The notes under the pieces: model-generated
Told to the model about the DNA's origin: nothing
What the model saw: the letters and a program-made list of their open reading frames with translations, nothing else
Database searches by the model: none
Shown: in pieces, positions 43,855 to 54,464 of the stretch
Numbering within the stretch: the first letter of the stretch is position 1
How the letters are laid out: each line of letters begins with the position of its first letter
Position numbers and translations under genes: made by a program
Assembly: GCA_030247855.1 (NCBI GenBank)
Contig: JAPDRN010000031.1
Coordinates: forward strand, 62,001 to 126,000
Reading direction: 5' to 3'
DNA: 64,000 bases
From: Knufia peltigerae
Lineage: Eukaryota > Ascomycota > Eurotiomycetes > Chaetothyriales > Trichomeriaceae

Positions 43855-45831
43855 TCAGTAACGACCATGTCCTCGACCGCTTCCACCACGGGCCCGATAG
43901 TCACGCCCACAGCGAGCTGGTTGTCGTCCGCGGCTTGCAGAGCGACGATCGAGACCAGGGAAGCCATAGCCTCTATGCTCACGGCTCGGGAAAAAGCTGT
44001 ATACTCGCTCATTACTCCTGGAGACACCTTCTCGCATTGCCTTGGCACCAGTCTGACTGGCTCCCGGAACCGAATATCCCTTTCTCATACTGTCTCTCAC
44101 ACAGTTCCGGAGAAACTCGGTCAGTTCCACCTTGGTCGGCAAGTGCTCAATACCCATGACAGCCAAAAAGTCTAGAAAGTTGTCGACATTTTGAATCTCT
44201 TTGACCTGGTGGGCAAGACGTGCTGCAGCACCGAACGGCGGAGCACCATGCGAATCATATAGTTCGTCGCGCATTTGAACCAAGGTTTTCCGACCGTGAC
44301 CGCTGCCACGGTTCACGGTGAGGCGAAATAGGTTAATGAACATCAGCAGACGGTATGATGTCTTGGAAGCCTGAAACGTTTTTGACAGTCGATATTCGCA
44401 GACTTCATCCGGTTCCATGTACACGAGATCCACCTTACCGGCGCCCCTCCGCTTATCAAGCATCCACACAACGTTGCGAGTAACTGCCTCGCGGATGAGG
44501 GCGATTCGGAGCTGCTGAGTGAAGTCCACATCCGCAATGAGAGATGCAATGAGAAGATGTCCAAGGTTCGGACAATGAGCTTTTGAGGTGTAGCCATTCT
44601 TGAAGTCTTCGAGCACACCATTGGCGACCTGGACAACAGACTTGTAGGTTGTAGCCAAGCACAAAAGGAGGTGGAATATATGAAAGTATGACTCGATGGC
44701 CTTCTCTGAAGCATGCTTTAGGGTGCTCTTGCTGTCTTGCTGCTCGAGGACACGTTGCTCGAGTCTTTGATGGAAATTGCTGCTGTATTCCTGAGGCAGT
44801 GCAGCTTGGCTCAACCTTACTACGATGTCGTTCAGGAAGTGGTAGATAATATCTGATCCTGTCAACTGCCCCAGTTCTGCCGCGCGGGCGATGTTACCGA
44901 GACAACCACTGATACGGTCCTTGATTAGAGCGTAATGGCTGCGAGACAGAGGTAGAGGCAGCCAGGACCGGAATGGTGTTCCGTGGACAGATGTGCGAAC
45001 GCGAAGATTTTTATAGGCATCGTCAGAGATAAGATCGAATTCGCTCGCGATCATTCTCTTTCTTCCTGGAGTGACAAGAGCATCCACTCCGATTCCCAAT
45101 GGGGTATCCCGGAAGGACTTCTTGAGGACAAAACATTGTAATTCACGGTTTCGAAGAATGTTGAACTTTGTCACAATACCTCGAGGGCCGCCAACTCTGT
45201 TCCAGGAACGAGCCAAGTTCGAAAGGTCCTCGGATTCTAATTTGTCGCAGACGATAGCCAAGATTTCGTCCGGAAGACGTGCAAAAGGCTGTGTAGTGAC
45301 AGCAGGAGCACTTTTGGGAACTGTGCCATAGGAGACGGCAACAGGAGTAAGAGTTGTTGCAGATCTAGAGTCTGTTGACGTTGCCCACCCTCGGGGATCG
45401 ACAATCCCAAATTGGCAGAAAGGGCAACGATGCTGTGGATGGGTATTGCTAATTTGCCGGTATGTTCTCAGATCAACCTGCCTGCCTGATGACTGTTCGA
45501 TATGATCGCTATTGAAGAAGCTCAATATCTGTATCGCTATACCCTGGAGAGTGTACGCCGGCGTATAGCCGTCCTTTGTGTTGAGGATGCTGGCACAGAT
45601 GTATCTGCCAAATACGTTGGGGTGTCGAATTTGGGTGTCACAGGCAATGGTTGGTGGATGGAGCGGGAAGTCCTGAGGAATGTTGACCGTAAGGTGGATT
45701 GGCCTCTTTGCTTCCGGAGTAAGAATGAGACAAGCGCTGCGGATGTCTGTCCGGGGAATGAACGTGATGTACGGGTAAGGCTTTGATTGAAACTCTGCGA
45801 TGTCGCGCAGGAGCCGTTGATGGAGAGCCAT
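43855..45831 (-). CDS. E2 ubiquitin-conjugating fold fused to an F-box, long C-terminal region
   Basis: Single exon, 658 residues from the first true ATG at 45831; the four codons before it begin with GTG. Residues about 5-110 form a UBC fold: PYPYITFIPR, LTVNIPQDFPLHPPTI, H70-P71-N72, and candidate catalytic Cys79 in RYICASILNTKDGYTPAYTL (Cys seven residues after the HPN Asn rather than the usual eight). A short CPFCQFG motif at about 136 could bind metal. Residues about 183-215 read as an F-box (FARLPDEILAIVCDKLESED). The remaining 440 residues are helical without a recognised domain and end in an Arg/Gly-rich tail (RARGGSGRGHGRY). An F-box would dock to Skp1 in an SCF ligase, so one chain could combine E2 and SCF-adaptor parts. 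Activity is not proven. Confidence 0.85.
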   Translation of the reverse strand: MALHQRLLRDIAEFQSKPYPYITFIPRTDIRSACLILTPEAKRPIHLTVNIPQDFPLHPPTIACDTQIRHPNVFGRYICASILNTKDGYTPAYTLQGIAIQILSFFNSDHIEQSSGRQVDLRTYRQISNTHPQHRCPFCQFGIVDPRGWATSTDSRSATTLTPVAVSYGTVPKSAPAVTTQPFARLPDEILAIVCDKLESEDLSNLARSWNRVGGPRGIVTKFNILRNRELQCFVLKKSFRDTPLGIGVDALVTPGRKRMIASEFDLISDDAYKNLRVRTSVHGTPFRSWLPLPLSRSHYALIKDRISGCLGNIARAAELGQLTGSDIIYHFLNDIVVRLSQAALPQEYSSNFHQRLEQRVLEQQDSKSTLKHASEKAIESYFHIFHLLLCLATTYKSVVQVANGVLEDFKNGYTSKAHCPNLGHLLIASLIADVDFTQQLRIALIREAVTRNVVWMLDKRRGAGKVDLVYMEPDEVCEYRLSKTFQASKTSYRLLMFINLFRLTVNRGSGHGRKTLVQMRDELYDSHGAPPFGAAARLAHQVKEIQNVDNFLDFLAVMGIEHLPTKVELTEFLRNCVRDSMRKGYSVPGASQTGAKAMREGVSRSNERVYSFFPSREHRGYGFPGLDRRSASRGRQPARCGRDYRARGGSGRGHGRY

Positions 45832-46757
45832 GGTGGTAGTCACCTCATAGATGAGGATGTCGTGTCAGTTTCTGAACCAGTTGGTCCCTTAGGAAATGTT
45901 TGAACGATTGTTGATAATGGGTTTTTCCTTAGATCAGTGGAAGTGACCCTATCACGGGGCAATGGTTATCTGGAAAATGCGAAGCAGTAAGAGGAGTGTT
46001 ATATATCATGATAAAAGGCTGCAATGAGCCAGGAGGATGAGTCATTCTGTCTCAGGTTTGGATCGTTGAAAGCTCAAGCGAATGAAGCATCAATACATGG
46101 TGCCCATGCTCATCTATGGGCGTAAGTGGGGAGAGTGTGGCCGACAACATCTGAGGCTGAGCTATCGATTGAGGCCACAATCTTGACTCTGCCACTTACC
46201 TCTGTAATTGTATCATAATATACTGGTATCGAAATAGTCTTGATAAGACCTGCACATCTGTTGAAATCCACATCAGTCTTAACACGCGCTTTGTATGGGC
46301 TGGCCATTGTCAAATATGATTGTCCAGGAAACGGGGTTTTCATTTTGGCTATCACAGCTTTGGCGGCCGTGTTGGTCTCCATGCACATATCCTCAGTAGG
46401 TCTTCCCTAACTTCCAAGGAAAACGCAGGTTTGGCTGGGACCTAGGCATTCTATCAGCATTGCAAATAAAATAAGACGTTCGACGATGATACGCAAGAGA
46501 ACAAATACAGCAGAACGACTGTTGCATATATTCCCTGGATAAATGTCGGCCCGACTCCGGACTCGGTGCTTTTGCAACTGACTCATCAATCAACCTCGAT
46601 CGACAATCTTCATTCTAGAATGTCTTTTTGTACGACTCACGGTCTTTAAGCAGTCTCGAATAGACCGCCGTAGAAAGGGTCATTTACTTTCTCTTTTCTC
46701 AGCATAGACAACTTCCGGGAGTACTTCAATGTGCTGCTCGCGTATGAATCTGCACCT
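45832..46757. other. Intergenic between divergent genes
   Basis: 926 bp between the E2/F-box gene (-) and the SPAC365.16-type gene (+). A 92-codon minus frame (46110-46388) has no recognised motif. The region presumably holds both promoters. Confidence 0.55.
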
Positions 46758-47930
46758 ATGCCCGCCCTCGAGCCTGGACGAAGGGACGACTCGTCAAAGG
46801 ACTCGAATGCCCACCAGAGGGTCCCCCTGCAAACTCCTCAGACCCCTATAGCGAAAATCCAACAACCTTCCCTAGAAAAAAATGGGCTGTCACACTGGAA
46901 CACCTCCAAGTTAGGCTTGAGAGTGGGTGCGGATCTCATATCTGCAGCAAGTGCATCAGGCCTGATAGCACCTGTGATATGTGTCATAGACCGGTATGTG
47001 CAAGCAAGAGCTGGCAGAGATATACTCTAAAAAGAGATGTCAAGATATGCTGTTCCGCACTAGAAACATGAAAGTCGTCTCTATCCGCCACGAGATTGGC
47101 GTCTACTTTCCGGCTGTCTTTCACTGATTGACACCATCTTTTAGTTCAATAGTTGAAAAGGCTGCCAAAGGAGAAGCGTTCTCGTCCTGTCTCCTACGTT
47201 CCCTCCGTCCGGCCTGTACACAACCACATAGATTTCTCCTTTCTAAACCGTTCCTCCTCATATTCGGTCTTTACTTCTTGACCTACACCACAGCCAACAC
47301 AGTCGACACGCTCACCTCGACAGTATCTTCGAAACCAGCTTCGGCAGTCTCCTCTGGGCCGGCCAAGTTCCTCGCGACTTCGTCCGTGAATATGAGTTTG
47401 TGCGTGTACAAGGACTCGCAATTCGTCCGCATGTTTGGCGCCCCGTCGCTGGCAGCAGCAGCCGCCGTACCTAGGCTCTCATATGCCCTATTCGCTGTAC
47501 GAGACAGCATGACCATATTCGCCTCGTTCAATCTTCCTCCCATCATTGCCCCACAACTGGCGAATCTGGCCCCGAGCGTAAGATCTCGGTTCTCCAAGCT
47601 TCTCAGCACGGAGTCAGGGCGAGCGAACACCGCACAATTTTTGGCTCCTGCGGTGATTCAGCTCTTTTCCACGCCAATCCATCTTCTCGGGCTAGACTTA
47701 TACAACAGACAAGGACGGCTGGGACTCGTGGACCGGTACTCTCGAGTTCTCCGGGACTGGGGTGTGAGCACGCTTGCGAGAATGGGAAGAATCATTGTAA
47801 GTCTGGCATTCTCATTCTGTTTCTGTTCCTGTGCTCCAACTAATACACACTTCAGCCTGCCTTTGGTGTGGGCGGCGTTGTCAATGCGAACGTGCGTAAA
47901 GATTTAATGACCAAAATTGACGCCGCATGA
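46758..47930 (+). CDS. SPAC365.16-type fungal membrane protein, probably mitochondrial, function unknown
   Basis: Three exons: 46758-46993, 47145-47796 and 47856-47930; introns of 151 and 59 bp; product 320 residues. The first exon codes LGLRVGADLISAASASGLIAP and ends in the split codon for VIDRSIVEKAAKG. Exon 2 carries FLLSKPFLLIFGLYFLTYTT, VNMSLCVYKDSQFVRMFG, DSMTIFASFNLPP and LFSTPIHLLGLDLYN. Exon 3 ends PAFGVGGVVNANVRKDLM. These match a fungus-wide orphan family typified by S. pombe SPAC365.16, with several hydrophobic helices and weak resemblance to mitochondrial carriers. Localisation is by analogy only. The frame is open upstream of 46758, but only from a GTG. Confidence 0.87.
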
Positions 47931-48344
47931 ACCTTGAGACCGGAAGGTACAGGTATTAGAAGTTGATTCTCTCAAAAAGCAACTCGGTTTCAGGATCGGA
48001 AGGTTGGTATCGAATACGGTTGGCATTCGTGGTTGCAGGACGATATGGGACACTGGTACATGGGTATCTTCAATAATATTAGATAAAATGAGCGCAGACA
48101 TGTCTCAGAAAGCACACTCAATACGAAATTACCACGGCTTGTATAATTTCTAGTCTAGAGAGTTCAAGAGTTCTACCTGTAAAACTGGGCGCCCTGCGAG
48201 TAAAGGCTCCTTTAGTCATAGTGATAAAAATGAGTTTGGTGAATATGAGACAGAAACGTCCAAGAAACGCCGCTTTGCTCCTGAATATGCGGCCTGAGTC
48301 CTTCTTTGTCAACGCCATGTTCTAATGGAATGGCCCAGCCAATT
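47931..48344. other. Convergent 3' spacer
   Basis: 414 bp between the stop codons of the SPAC365.16-type gene (+) and the LCLAT-type acyltransferase (-). A 66-codon minus frame here has no motif. Nothing else seen. Confidence 0.6.
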
Positions 48345-49659
48345 TCACTTCAAGACTTTAAAGATGCCAAATGCTTTCACTGCCACGTTGACCATTAGAG
48401 CGACTGCGGCTAGCACGACAAAAATTTGTCCAATTTCCATCCAATTGTTGAGCGTCATTTCGGTTTCGATGAACCCATCCTTTGAGATGCCTTTTCCCGT
48501 GTCCGCTGAATCGGGATCGGCAGGGAATCGACCAGTCTCATACCACTGTTCGAGGAGTTCGTCCTTCTCTCGCCAACGCTCCATCAGCCAAGCTTCGAAT
48601 TCTTTGGCATCAGAAAGGGGGATGGAAGACACCGCAAAGCGGCGCCAATGCATGTTGACGCATTTTGGCGGACGACCTTGTAGATATGTCGAGCGGATTG
48701 TGAAATATTCTGGGGCAAAGCCTCCTTTCCTGCAGCAGTGTCAGCAATGTTGATGATGTGTCGAGCAAGAAAACGTACGGCGTTCCTTCATATGCAATGG
48801 TACAATCGTAAACCCAGTCGACTGTACCCTGCAATTGTTGAAGACAAAAGAACAGACCTGTACTTCGTGGAAGCAGAAGGTGTTTCATGTCTGGGATCGC
48901 TTGCTTTTCGGCCCATTCGCGGCTCTTTCTCTTCGTGTTCCTTGCAAGATTGGTGCCCTCTGGGAATATCAACAACCACATTGGATCGAGACCTTGTGAG
49001 CCGGACATGGGACCGCCGTGCCGCGTCTTCAGCTTCTCCAATCGATGCTGCAGACGCGGTTTGTCCTGGATCCATTTGCGTGCCATGAAGATAAATCCGT
49101 AGAACATCATCCCAGGGCCCAGCACAGGAACATACTTGAGCGATTCCTTCAGGATGATGAATATATGGCCATGCATCCGACTCGTGTATGCTATCCACCA
49201 GAGATACAGCCATTCGGTGTACACCTGGTGATTAGCAATATAGACGAGTCTTTCCGGAAAAGAGGTTTCCAACCTGCCAGACTTGTTCTTGGAGAATTGT
49301 CCCCGTAGATCTTTATCCCAACTCACTCTGACTTTGGTCGACGCAAACCACCTTGTCCCAGCAATGCCCACTACCCCAAACGACTGTTTGGTCAACGCCA
49401 TGTATGCATAGTAGTAGTCCTTGTTCCACCAATAGAGTGGCGCGCCCAGGAACTGCGTCACATTGATTGAGACGCAGCCGCAGTTGAACCACGTCAAGAG
49501 GAGGAGAGCACGAAGTATTTGGCTGAAGGTACCATATTTGACCTCTCCAGCCGGATGTGGTTCTTCTTTAGGGGCCACCGGGCTACCGTTTGTTGTGTCT
49601 TTGGGTCCATTAGTCACAGCGGAGTGCGTCGTCCGGCTTCTGAGGGTGTTGTCTGCCAT
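48345..49659 (-). CDS. LCLAT/Cst26-type lysophospholipid (lysocardiolipin-like) acyltransferase
   Basis: Two exons: 49659-48779 and 48729-48345, with a 49-bp intron; product 421 residues. Splicing restores YEGTPKGGFAPEYFTIRSTY and then QGRPPKCVNMHWRRF, both typical of the AGPAT8/LCLAT branch of PlsC acyltransferases. The catalytic block I is N143-H-Q-V-Y-T-E-W150, i.e. HX4E rather than the usual HX4D; block III is FPEGTN (232-237). There are N-terminal (LLLLTWFNCGC) and C-terminal (IFVVLAAVALMVNVAVKAF) membrane helices. Members acylate lysophosphatidylinositol or lysocardiolipin in ER or mitochondria-associated membranes. The acyl donor would be acyl-CoA. The Glu substitution is conservative, but its effect is unknown. 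Confidence 0.92.
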
Positions 49660-50420
49660 GGTTGGCAGGCTCGAGGTTCGATGTTGAGTATCCGCTTGTA
49701 TGTCTAGAGATATGCACGGAGGAGCGTCAGCACTTGGAGGGACGGTTGCACAACAGGCTAGGCTGTCTCGAAGCCATCGGCCTAGTAGGAGGAAAACAAT
49801 TCAACGCAAAGGGGTCAGAGAGGAATGGTTAGCAATGAGGACAGAGAAGCAAGATGTTCTTTATCAGGAATACGGTCACGATCTCATAGTGGTGCGCTCG
49901 GACGCAGGCACCTGCATGCAACTCATGATGCTGACGAGATATGGAACCTATGAAGGAGGCGGGGGCATTTTAGGGTGCCTGCTCCTATAGGCTTCTAATA
50001 GCTGCCTCTAGTGCCCATTTCACCGTCACCTGGTGCCGGATTTATGGCGACCCGAACAGCCCGAAAGCACCTACCACGGACCCAGTGAGCCCTGCGTCTG
50101 GGGGCACAATAAGGGTCTCTGTCTGGATGACTAAGCGGGCGCAGACAATATTGCCACGTGACTATCAAAATACCAGTCCACTCACAGTTGTTCTTCTGAT
50201 GGTTGTATTCGTTCATTCGTCATTACTTTTACCATAGAATACTTTCTCCATGAACGGTACACAGAGGCTTTAGAATGCTGCATTCGCTAGAGGTTGTTTT
50301 CCAGCAAGCGTTGCGATCATATTTCAACCCACTCTCCAATTGACAGGTTCTCTAGAAAGACCTAGAGTTTCAAGCAATCATATCGTTTTCTGCTCATGAA
50401 CGCCAATCTTGCGACCCAGC
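49660..50420. other. Intergenic between divergent acyltransferase and NAD kinase genes
   Basis: 761 bp with both promoters. Short frames only. An ATG at 50396 is out of frame with the kinase and could act as a short upstream ORF if the transcript includes it. Confidence 0.55.
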
Positions 50421-51797
50421 ATGTCCACAACCCTGTCCATCAACCCAATGTCTTTCTCACCAATGCCCATCAGAAGGCTTTGGGGTTCTCACAGGGTAAA
50501 TTGCACATCAGGTGTCATTCATCATAAGAAACAGCTTTTCTGTATTGCACCACACCGTGGCCGAGCGTTTAGCTCGACGAGGCGCAATGCAGCATCACGA
50601 TCGATAGACATCCTCCCACCTCGCAGAAATTTCCATCTAAGAGAAACTCCAGCTCACGAGCTTCTCTGTCTCGAATGGTCTCAGCCTCCACGGAACCTCC
50701 TATTGATCAAAAAGGATTGCTCCGAAAACACCACCGAGGCTCTCAAAGAATTCAGCAAGCATGTGGACTCGACCTATCCAGGGCTTAACATCATCATAGA
50801 ATCCAAAGTATCCTCGGAGATCGGACATGAGTTGGCTCTTGATCATTTCACCTCCTCAGATTCCGCCGATCTACCACGAAAGTACGATGACAAAGTCGAC
50901 CTTGTAGTGACGTTTGGCGGCGATGGGACAATCCTGCATGCTGCTTCTCAATTTGCTGCATCATCCGAAGTTCCACCAATTCTTTCGTTCAGCATGGGTA
51001 CCCTTGGTTTCTTGAGCGAGTGGAAATTTGCCGAGTACAAGCGTGCATTTCGAGAGGTTTATATGTCGGGTGCCGCCTCTGAAAGACACGCTGTCATCCA
51101 AGGCTCGTCTTCCAAAGAGTCGAGCTCACAAAGTGATTGTACAGGCTGGTCATCAGTACGTGGAAAGTCGATGGGTCCCACACGAGGAGCAAGAGTGCTG
51201 GTACGGCAGCGTCTGAAAGTTGGTATTTTCGATGCAAAAGGCAATCGACTCAGCACTAACGGAGATGCTGCGCACGATGCGCATGCAATGAACGAGGTCA
51301 TCCTTCACCGAGGTCGAGATCCACACCTCGCTATTGTCGATGTGTATGTTGGCGGTCGTTTCCTTACTGAAGCCGTTGCCGATGGTATGATTATCTCAAC
51401 CCCAACTGGCAGCACGGCGTATAGCCTGAGTGCTGGCGGAAGCATCATACATCCATTGGTGCCATCTCTGCTGCTGACACCCATCTGCGCTCGAAGCTTG
51501 AGTTTCCGCCCTCTGATCCTGCCAGCAACCACACCAATAAGCTTGAAGTTGAGTGAAAAGAATAGAGGACGCGAAGTGGAAGTCAGCATTGATGGCATAA
51601 GAAGGAAAGATGGCATTGGCGTTGGCGCTGAAGTTCGCGTCTCCGCAGAAGATATCAAGAGCGAAGGTGACGGCTTTGTCGGTGGTATTCCTTGCATAAT
51701 GCGAAGAATTAGTGGCGGAACGGAATCGGACGATGGTTGGGTGGGCGGATTGAACGGACTTTTGAAGTTCAACTACCCCTTTGGCGAAGAAATGTGA
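50421..51797 (+). CDS. POS5: NAD(H) kinase, probable mitochondrial Pos5-type
   Basis: Single exon, 458 residues; the first ATG in frame is at 50421 (upstream the frame opens with TTG). The N-terminal 60 residues are rich in Arg and Ser with few acids (MSFSPMPIRRLWGSHR, RAFSSTRRNA), as for a mitochondrial targeting peptide. Kinase motifs: DLVVTFGGDGTILHA (GGDGT at 166-170, phosphate and catalytic site), SMGTLGFLSEW, HAMNEVILHRG (NE motif) and the diagnostic DGMIISTPTGSTAYSLSAGG. Pos5 phosphorylates NADH or NAD to make mitochondrial NADPH for oxidant defence, iron-sulfur cluster and proline/arginine synthesis. The leader favours Pos5 over the cytosolic Utr1/Yef1 forms. Confidence 0.93.
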   Translation: MSTTLSINPMSFSPMPIRRLWGSHRVNCTSGVIHHKKQLFCIAPHRGRAFSSTRRNAASRSIDILPPRRNFHLRETPAHELLCLEWSQPPRNLLLIKKDCSENTTEALKEFSKHVDSTYPGLNIIIESKVSSEIGHELALDHFTSSDSADLPRKYDDKVDLVVTFGGDGTILHAASQFAASSEVPPILSFSMGTLGFLSEWKFAEYKRAFREVYMSGAASERHAVIQGSSSKESSSQSDCTGWSSVRGKSMGPTRGARVLVRQRLKVGIFDAKGNRLSTNGDAAHDAHAMNEVILHRGRDPHLAIVDVYVGGRFLTEAVADGMIISTPTGSTAYSLSAGGSIIHPLVPSLLLTPICARSLSFRPLILPATTPISLKLSEKNRGREVEVSIDGIRRKDGIGVGAEVRVSAEDIKSEGDGFVGGIPCIMRRISGGTESDDGWVGGLNGLLKFNYPFGEEM

Positions 51798-53159
51798 TCA
51801 TGATTTCAGCTTCATGGCCACGATATATCCAATGGCTCCAACTAATTTCCAATTAATTGTTTTTCGAAGCTTACCACTGATACTCTTCTTTGCCAGATTT
51901 GAAGCGAAATGTTGTCCTCTCCCAAGGGAGTAGTATCAACAGCAACGCATCGAAAGGCTCATCACCAGTTGTTGCTTGATCGGAGATGAGATAAGCTCTC
52001 CCTTCGACTGCTGACTCGTTCTGCTCGAGCACCTACAAGAGTTAAGGGTTTAGAGGGTGGCGATAGTGAGCCTACTGATGGCAACCCTCATGAGACTGAG
52101 AGGTTTGATGAAAACTTGTCAACAACAGAGCATTGCCTCAGAGTGGAAGTACCTAACGATTTCTGTTTGACCGAGGGTTGACTTCGATGTCGACACTTTC
52201 CTGTGCAAGAATGAGCAGAAAGAAGCACTGGGAATAGGCACTTGAGCATGGAGATCCACGCACGACTTTTTGCCGCTTCCACCGAAAGGAAAGAGGAATT
52301 GTTACCTTGACATGGAAATAAGACAAAGATTACGAACAGAGAACGACCGAATTATGACTTTGTAAGGAACGGAGATCAAGAGCTCAGGATCCTCGCACAT
52401 ACAAGAAACCAAATTTCAGATCCAAAACATGGGAAAACTCAGCAGACAAAGTATTCACGATCCGTGACGGTGCAGAGAATACAAAGATGTTTGGAGGCAG
52501 TATCAGTGGAATTAACAATACAAACACTGTCTGCACTGCCGCCCGGTGAGAGCATTACGGATACCCCTGGAACTTGAAGCCTCGCCAGGTCCGCAAATGC
52601 TCTCAGATTAACTCTACAACGCCTGGTCTTTATGGATAAGCCATTGCAAGCCGCTCGCTTCTTCACGAAAACCAGTGAAAGAAAAGCGAGACATGTCCAT
52701 TGACACCCACTGAGACATTATTTTTGAGCCGACAGAGAGTGAAACCCCATAATGGTTGATTGTCTTCTCTGTTCAATGGTTCATTGATGACATGTTTTAC
52801 CTCAGAATGAATTTTCAGCCTCTTCTTGAATTTAAGCCCTTCTATTTCCTTCATCACCCTTGCCGGCTCTGAGAACTTGCCAAACAGTCATTGCGACCAA
52901 AACTATTCACATTTGAGCTGGACAGAATATATATAAAATTATCTGTCCATGAAGCTGCCATTCTCTTCCCCATCAACAGCAACTCTCAAACTTGGGAACA
53001 GATTATTCCTCCTCAGCTTGCAAGTGCTTGAAAGTCTTGAAAGTCTCTACTTGATCTTCTTTCATAAGATCTTTCCGAAGAAGAGATCCTTCTGCCATCG
53101 AGAAATATTCCTGAACCCAGCTTCTCAACCAGACTATCAATCATCAAAGGGTCAGCGCT
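51798..53159. other. Intergenic 1.36 kb, with TATATAAA before the next gene
   Basis: No gene-like frame and no tRNA. TATATAAA at 52930-52937 lies 223-230 bp upstream of the ATG at 53160 and is a plausible core promoter. The ATG at 52949 sits so close behind it that it is probably at or before the transcription start. Confidence 0.55.
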
Positions 53160-54464
53160 ATGGCATCTGCAAGGGCACAAGCTCAGCTCAACAAGCGAAT
53201 CGATCTCGACATTCCTGGAACAATACCGTCGAATGTTCAGGTCCAGCCGGTCATCCTCGCCAACCATCCTCCGCAGCCTCCATTCCCTGCGTACAATATC
53301 GGGTACAACGTCCAAGGTCGAGTGCAACAACACGTTCACCAGAACATCCCAGCTCGGCCACCGCCTGGACGAGGCTCAGCTCATCCTTACTATCTGAGCA
53401 CCGAAGCCAACCTACATCCGAGCTTGTTCCAACTGGAACCAGCTCCATCTCCACTTGCCAACGTGGATGTGCCACTGCTCGTCAATGCACAAACTGGGCA
53501 GGTCGAAGTCGGACCGGCCCCTCATTCCAGGCCCCTCCGGTACTTCTGGCACCTCCCTCGGTGGGTCGACGTCGACGTGCCCGGGCACACCATGGAGCTC
53601 TGGTTGCGTCTGGACCCTCGCGTCCGCATGGCAGACATCCTCGACCGGATCAACGTCGTTGCCAACAGACCAAATGCCAACGTCTTCAACATGAGGCGCA
53701 GTCGGTTCCGGGATGTCATCCACGTCCCTGCCTTTGACACTGTCCGTCGCGACCCGGGCGCGACAGAAGTCGAAATGATCGGGCGCCTGACGCGAGAACA
53801 AGTCCTGTTGAACACGGCGATGCGCGTGGACCTGTGCAACAACAGACTCCTGATGCCGGTGCTCGACAACACGAGGTCGACGAGGGGGTTTGTAGACAGC
53901 CGACTCCCCATCGACCACTTCATCAGGGCATATGCGCTCCCCATCCCCATCCCCTCGGACAGGCAAGTGACCACGTTGGCCCTCCGACACCGGATGCAGA
54001 CTCTGGCGGTTGCACAAGGCCACGGCAAGGGCGCGACGGCGTACAACAACCTCCATATCAACATGGTCCCTCCTTGGTGGCACCGACGTCCCAACGCGCA
54101 ACCGGCGAGGATTGCCGCCATCGACAACCTGACACACCGGGAGTGGATGGATGATTGCCTCAACCGCCACCCGGGGGTGCAGCAAGTTGCAGCGCCGGCA
54201 CGGCGACCGTTGCCGCCACCGTGGCAACCACAGACACAACAACCACAGCGACCACCGCCTGCGGCGGGCGTGCAGCATGTCGCCACCAACGCGAACCGGA
54301 TCATCGACCCACGTCTTCAGGGAGGAAACCCCCCTGCCGCGTTCCCGGGTCTCTTCAGACCCGGTTGGCCGAATGAACCGGAGGAGTCCAGGCACAGCTT
54401 CACGACACCGGACGGCGTCACGCATTATTACGTGGAGCCTCAGCACCGTCATGCGTACCGGTGA
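53160..54464 (+). CDS. Conserved fungal protein of unknown function (Trp-rich core, Pro/Gln-rich ends)
   Basis: Single exon, 434 residues. The first 100 residues are Pro/Gln/His-rich. The core at about 120-280 has the pattern ELWLRLDPRVRMADILDRI and NVFNMRRSRFRD, then LTREQVLLNTAM. I recognise this arrangement (linear array of Trp/Arg-rich strands with a 'LDPRI..DI.DRI' motif and an 'RR..FR' motif) from uncharacterised Pezizomycotina proteins that are often lineage-expanded. The tail is Pro/Gln-rich with FTTPDGVTHYYVEPQHRH. No enzymatic motif, signal or membrane segment is seen. A 346-codon antisense frame (54452-53412) overlaps almost fully; I prefer the plus strand because of motif conservation and the upstream TATA box. 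Confidence 0.75.
   Translation: MASARAQAQLNKRIDLDIPGTIPSNVQVQPVILANHPPQPPFPAYNIGYNVQGRVQQHVHQNIPARPPPGRGSAHPYYLSTEANLHPSLFQLEPAPSPLANVDVPLLVNAQTGQVEVGPAPHSRPLRYFWHLPRWVDVDVPGHTMELWLRLDPRVRMADILDRINVVANRPNANVFNMRRSRFRDVIHVPAFDTVRRDPGATEVEMIGRLTREQVLLNTAMRVDLCNNRLLMPVLDNTRSTRGFVDSRLPIDHFIRAYALPIPIPSDRQVTTLALRHRMQTLAVAQGHGKGATAYNNLHINMVPPWWHRRPNAQPARIAAIDNLTHREWMDDCLNRHPGVQQVAAPARRPLPPPWQPQTQQPQRPPPAAGVQHVATNANRIIDPRLQGGNPPAAFPGLFRPGWPNEPEESRHSFTTPDGVTHYYVEPQHRHAYR

Noticed and set aside
52949..53737. 262-codon plus frame starting at 52949
   Set aside because: After 53160 it reads the 434-residue gene in another frame, giving Arg/Ser/Pro-rich noise; its start lies only about 12 bp after a TATATAAA box.
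53412..54452. 346-codon minus-strand frame
   Set aside because: Arg/His/Val-rich translation typical of the antisense of a GC-rich gene; the plus frame has conserved family motifs and an upstream TATA box.
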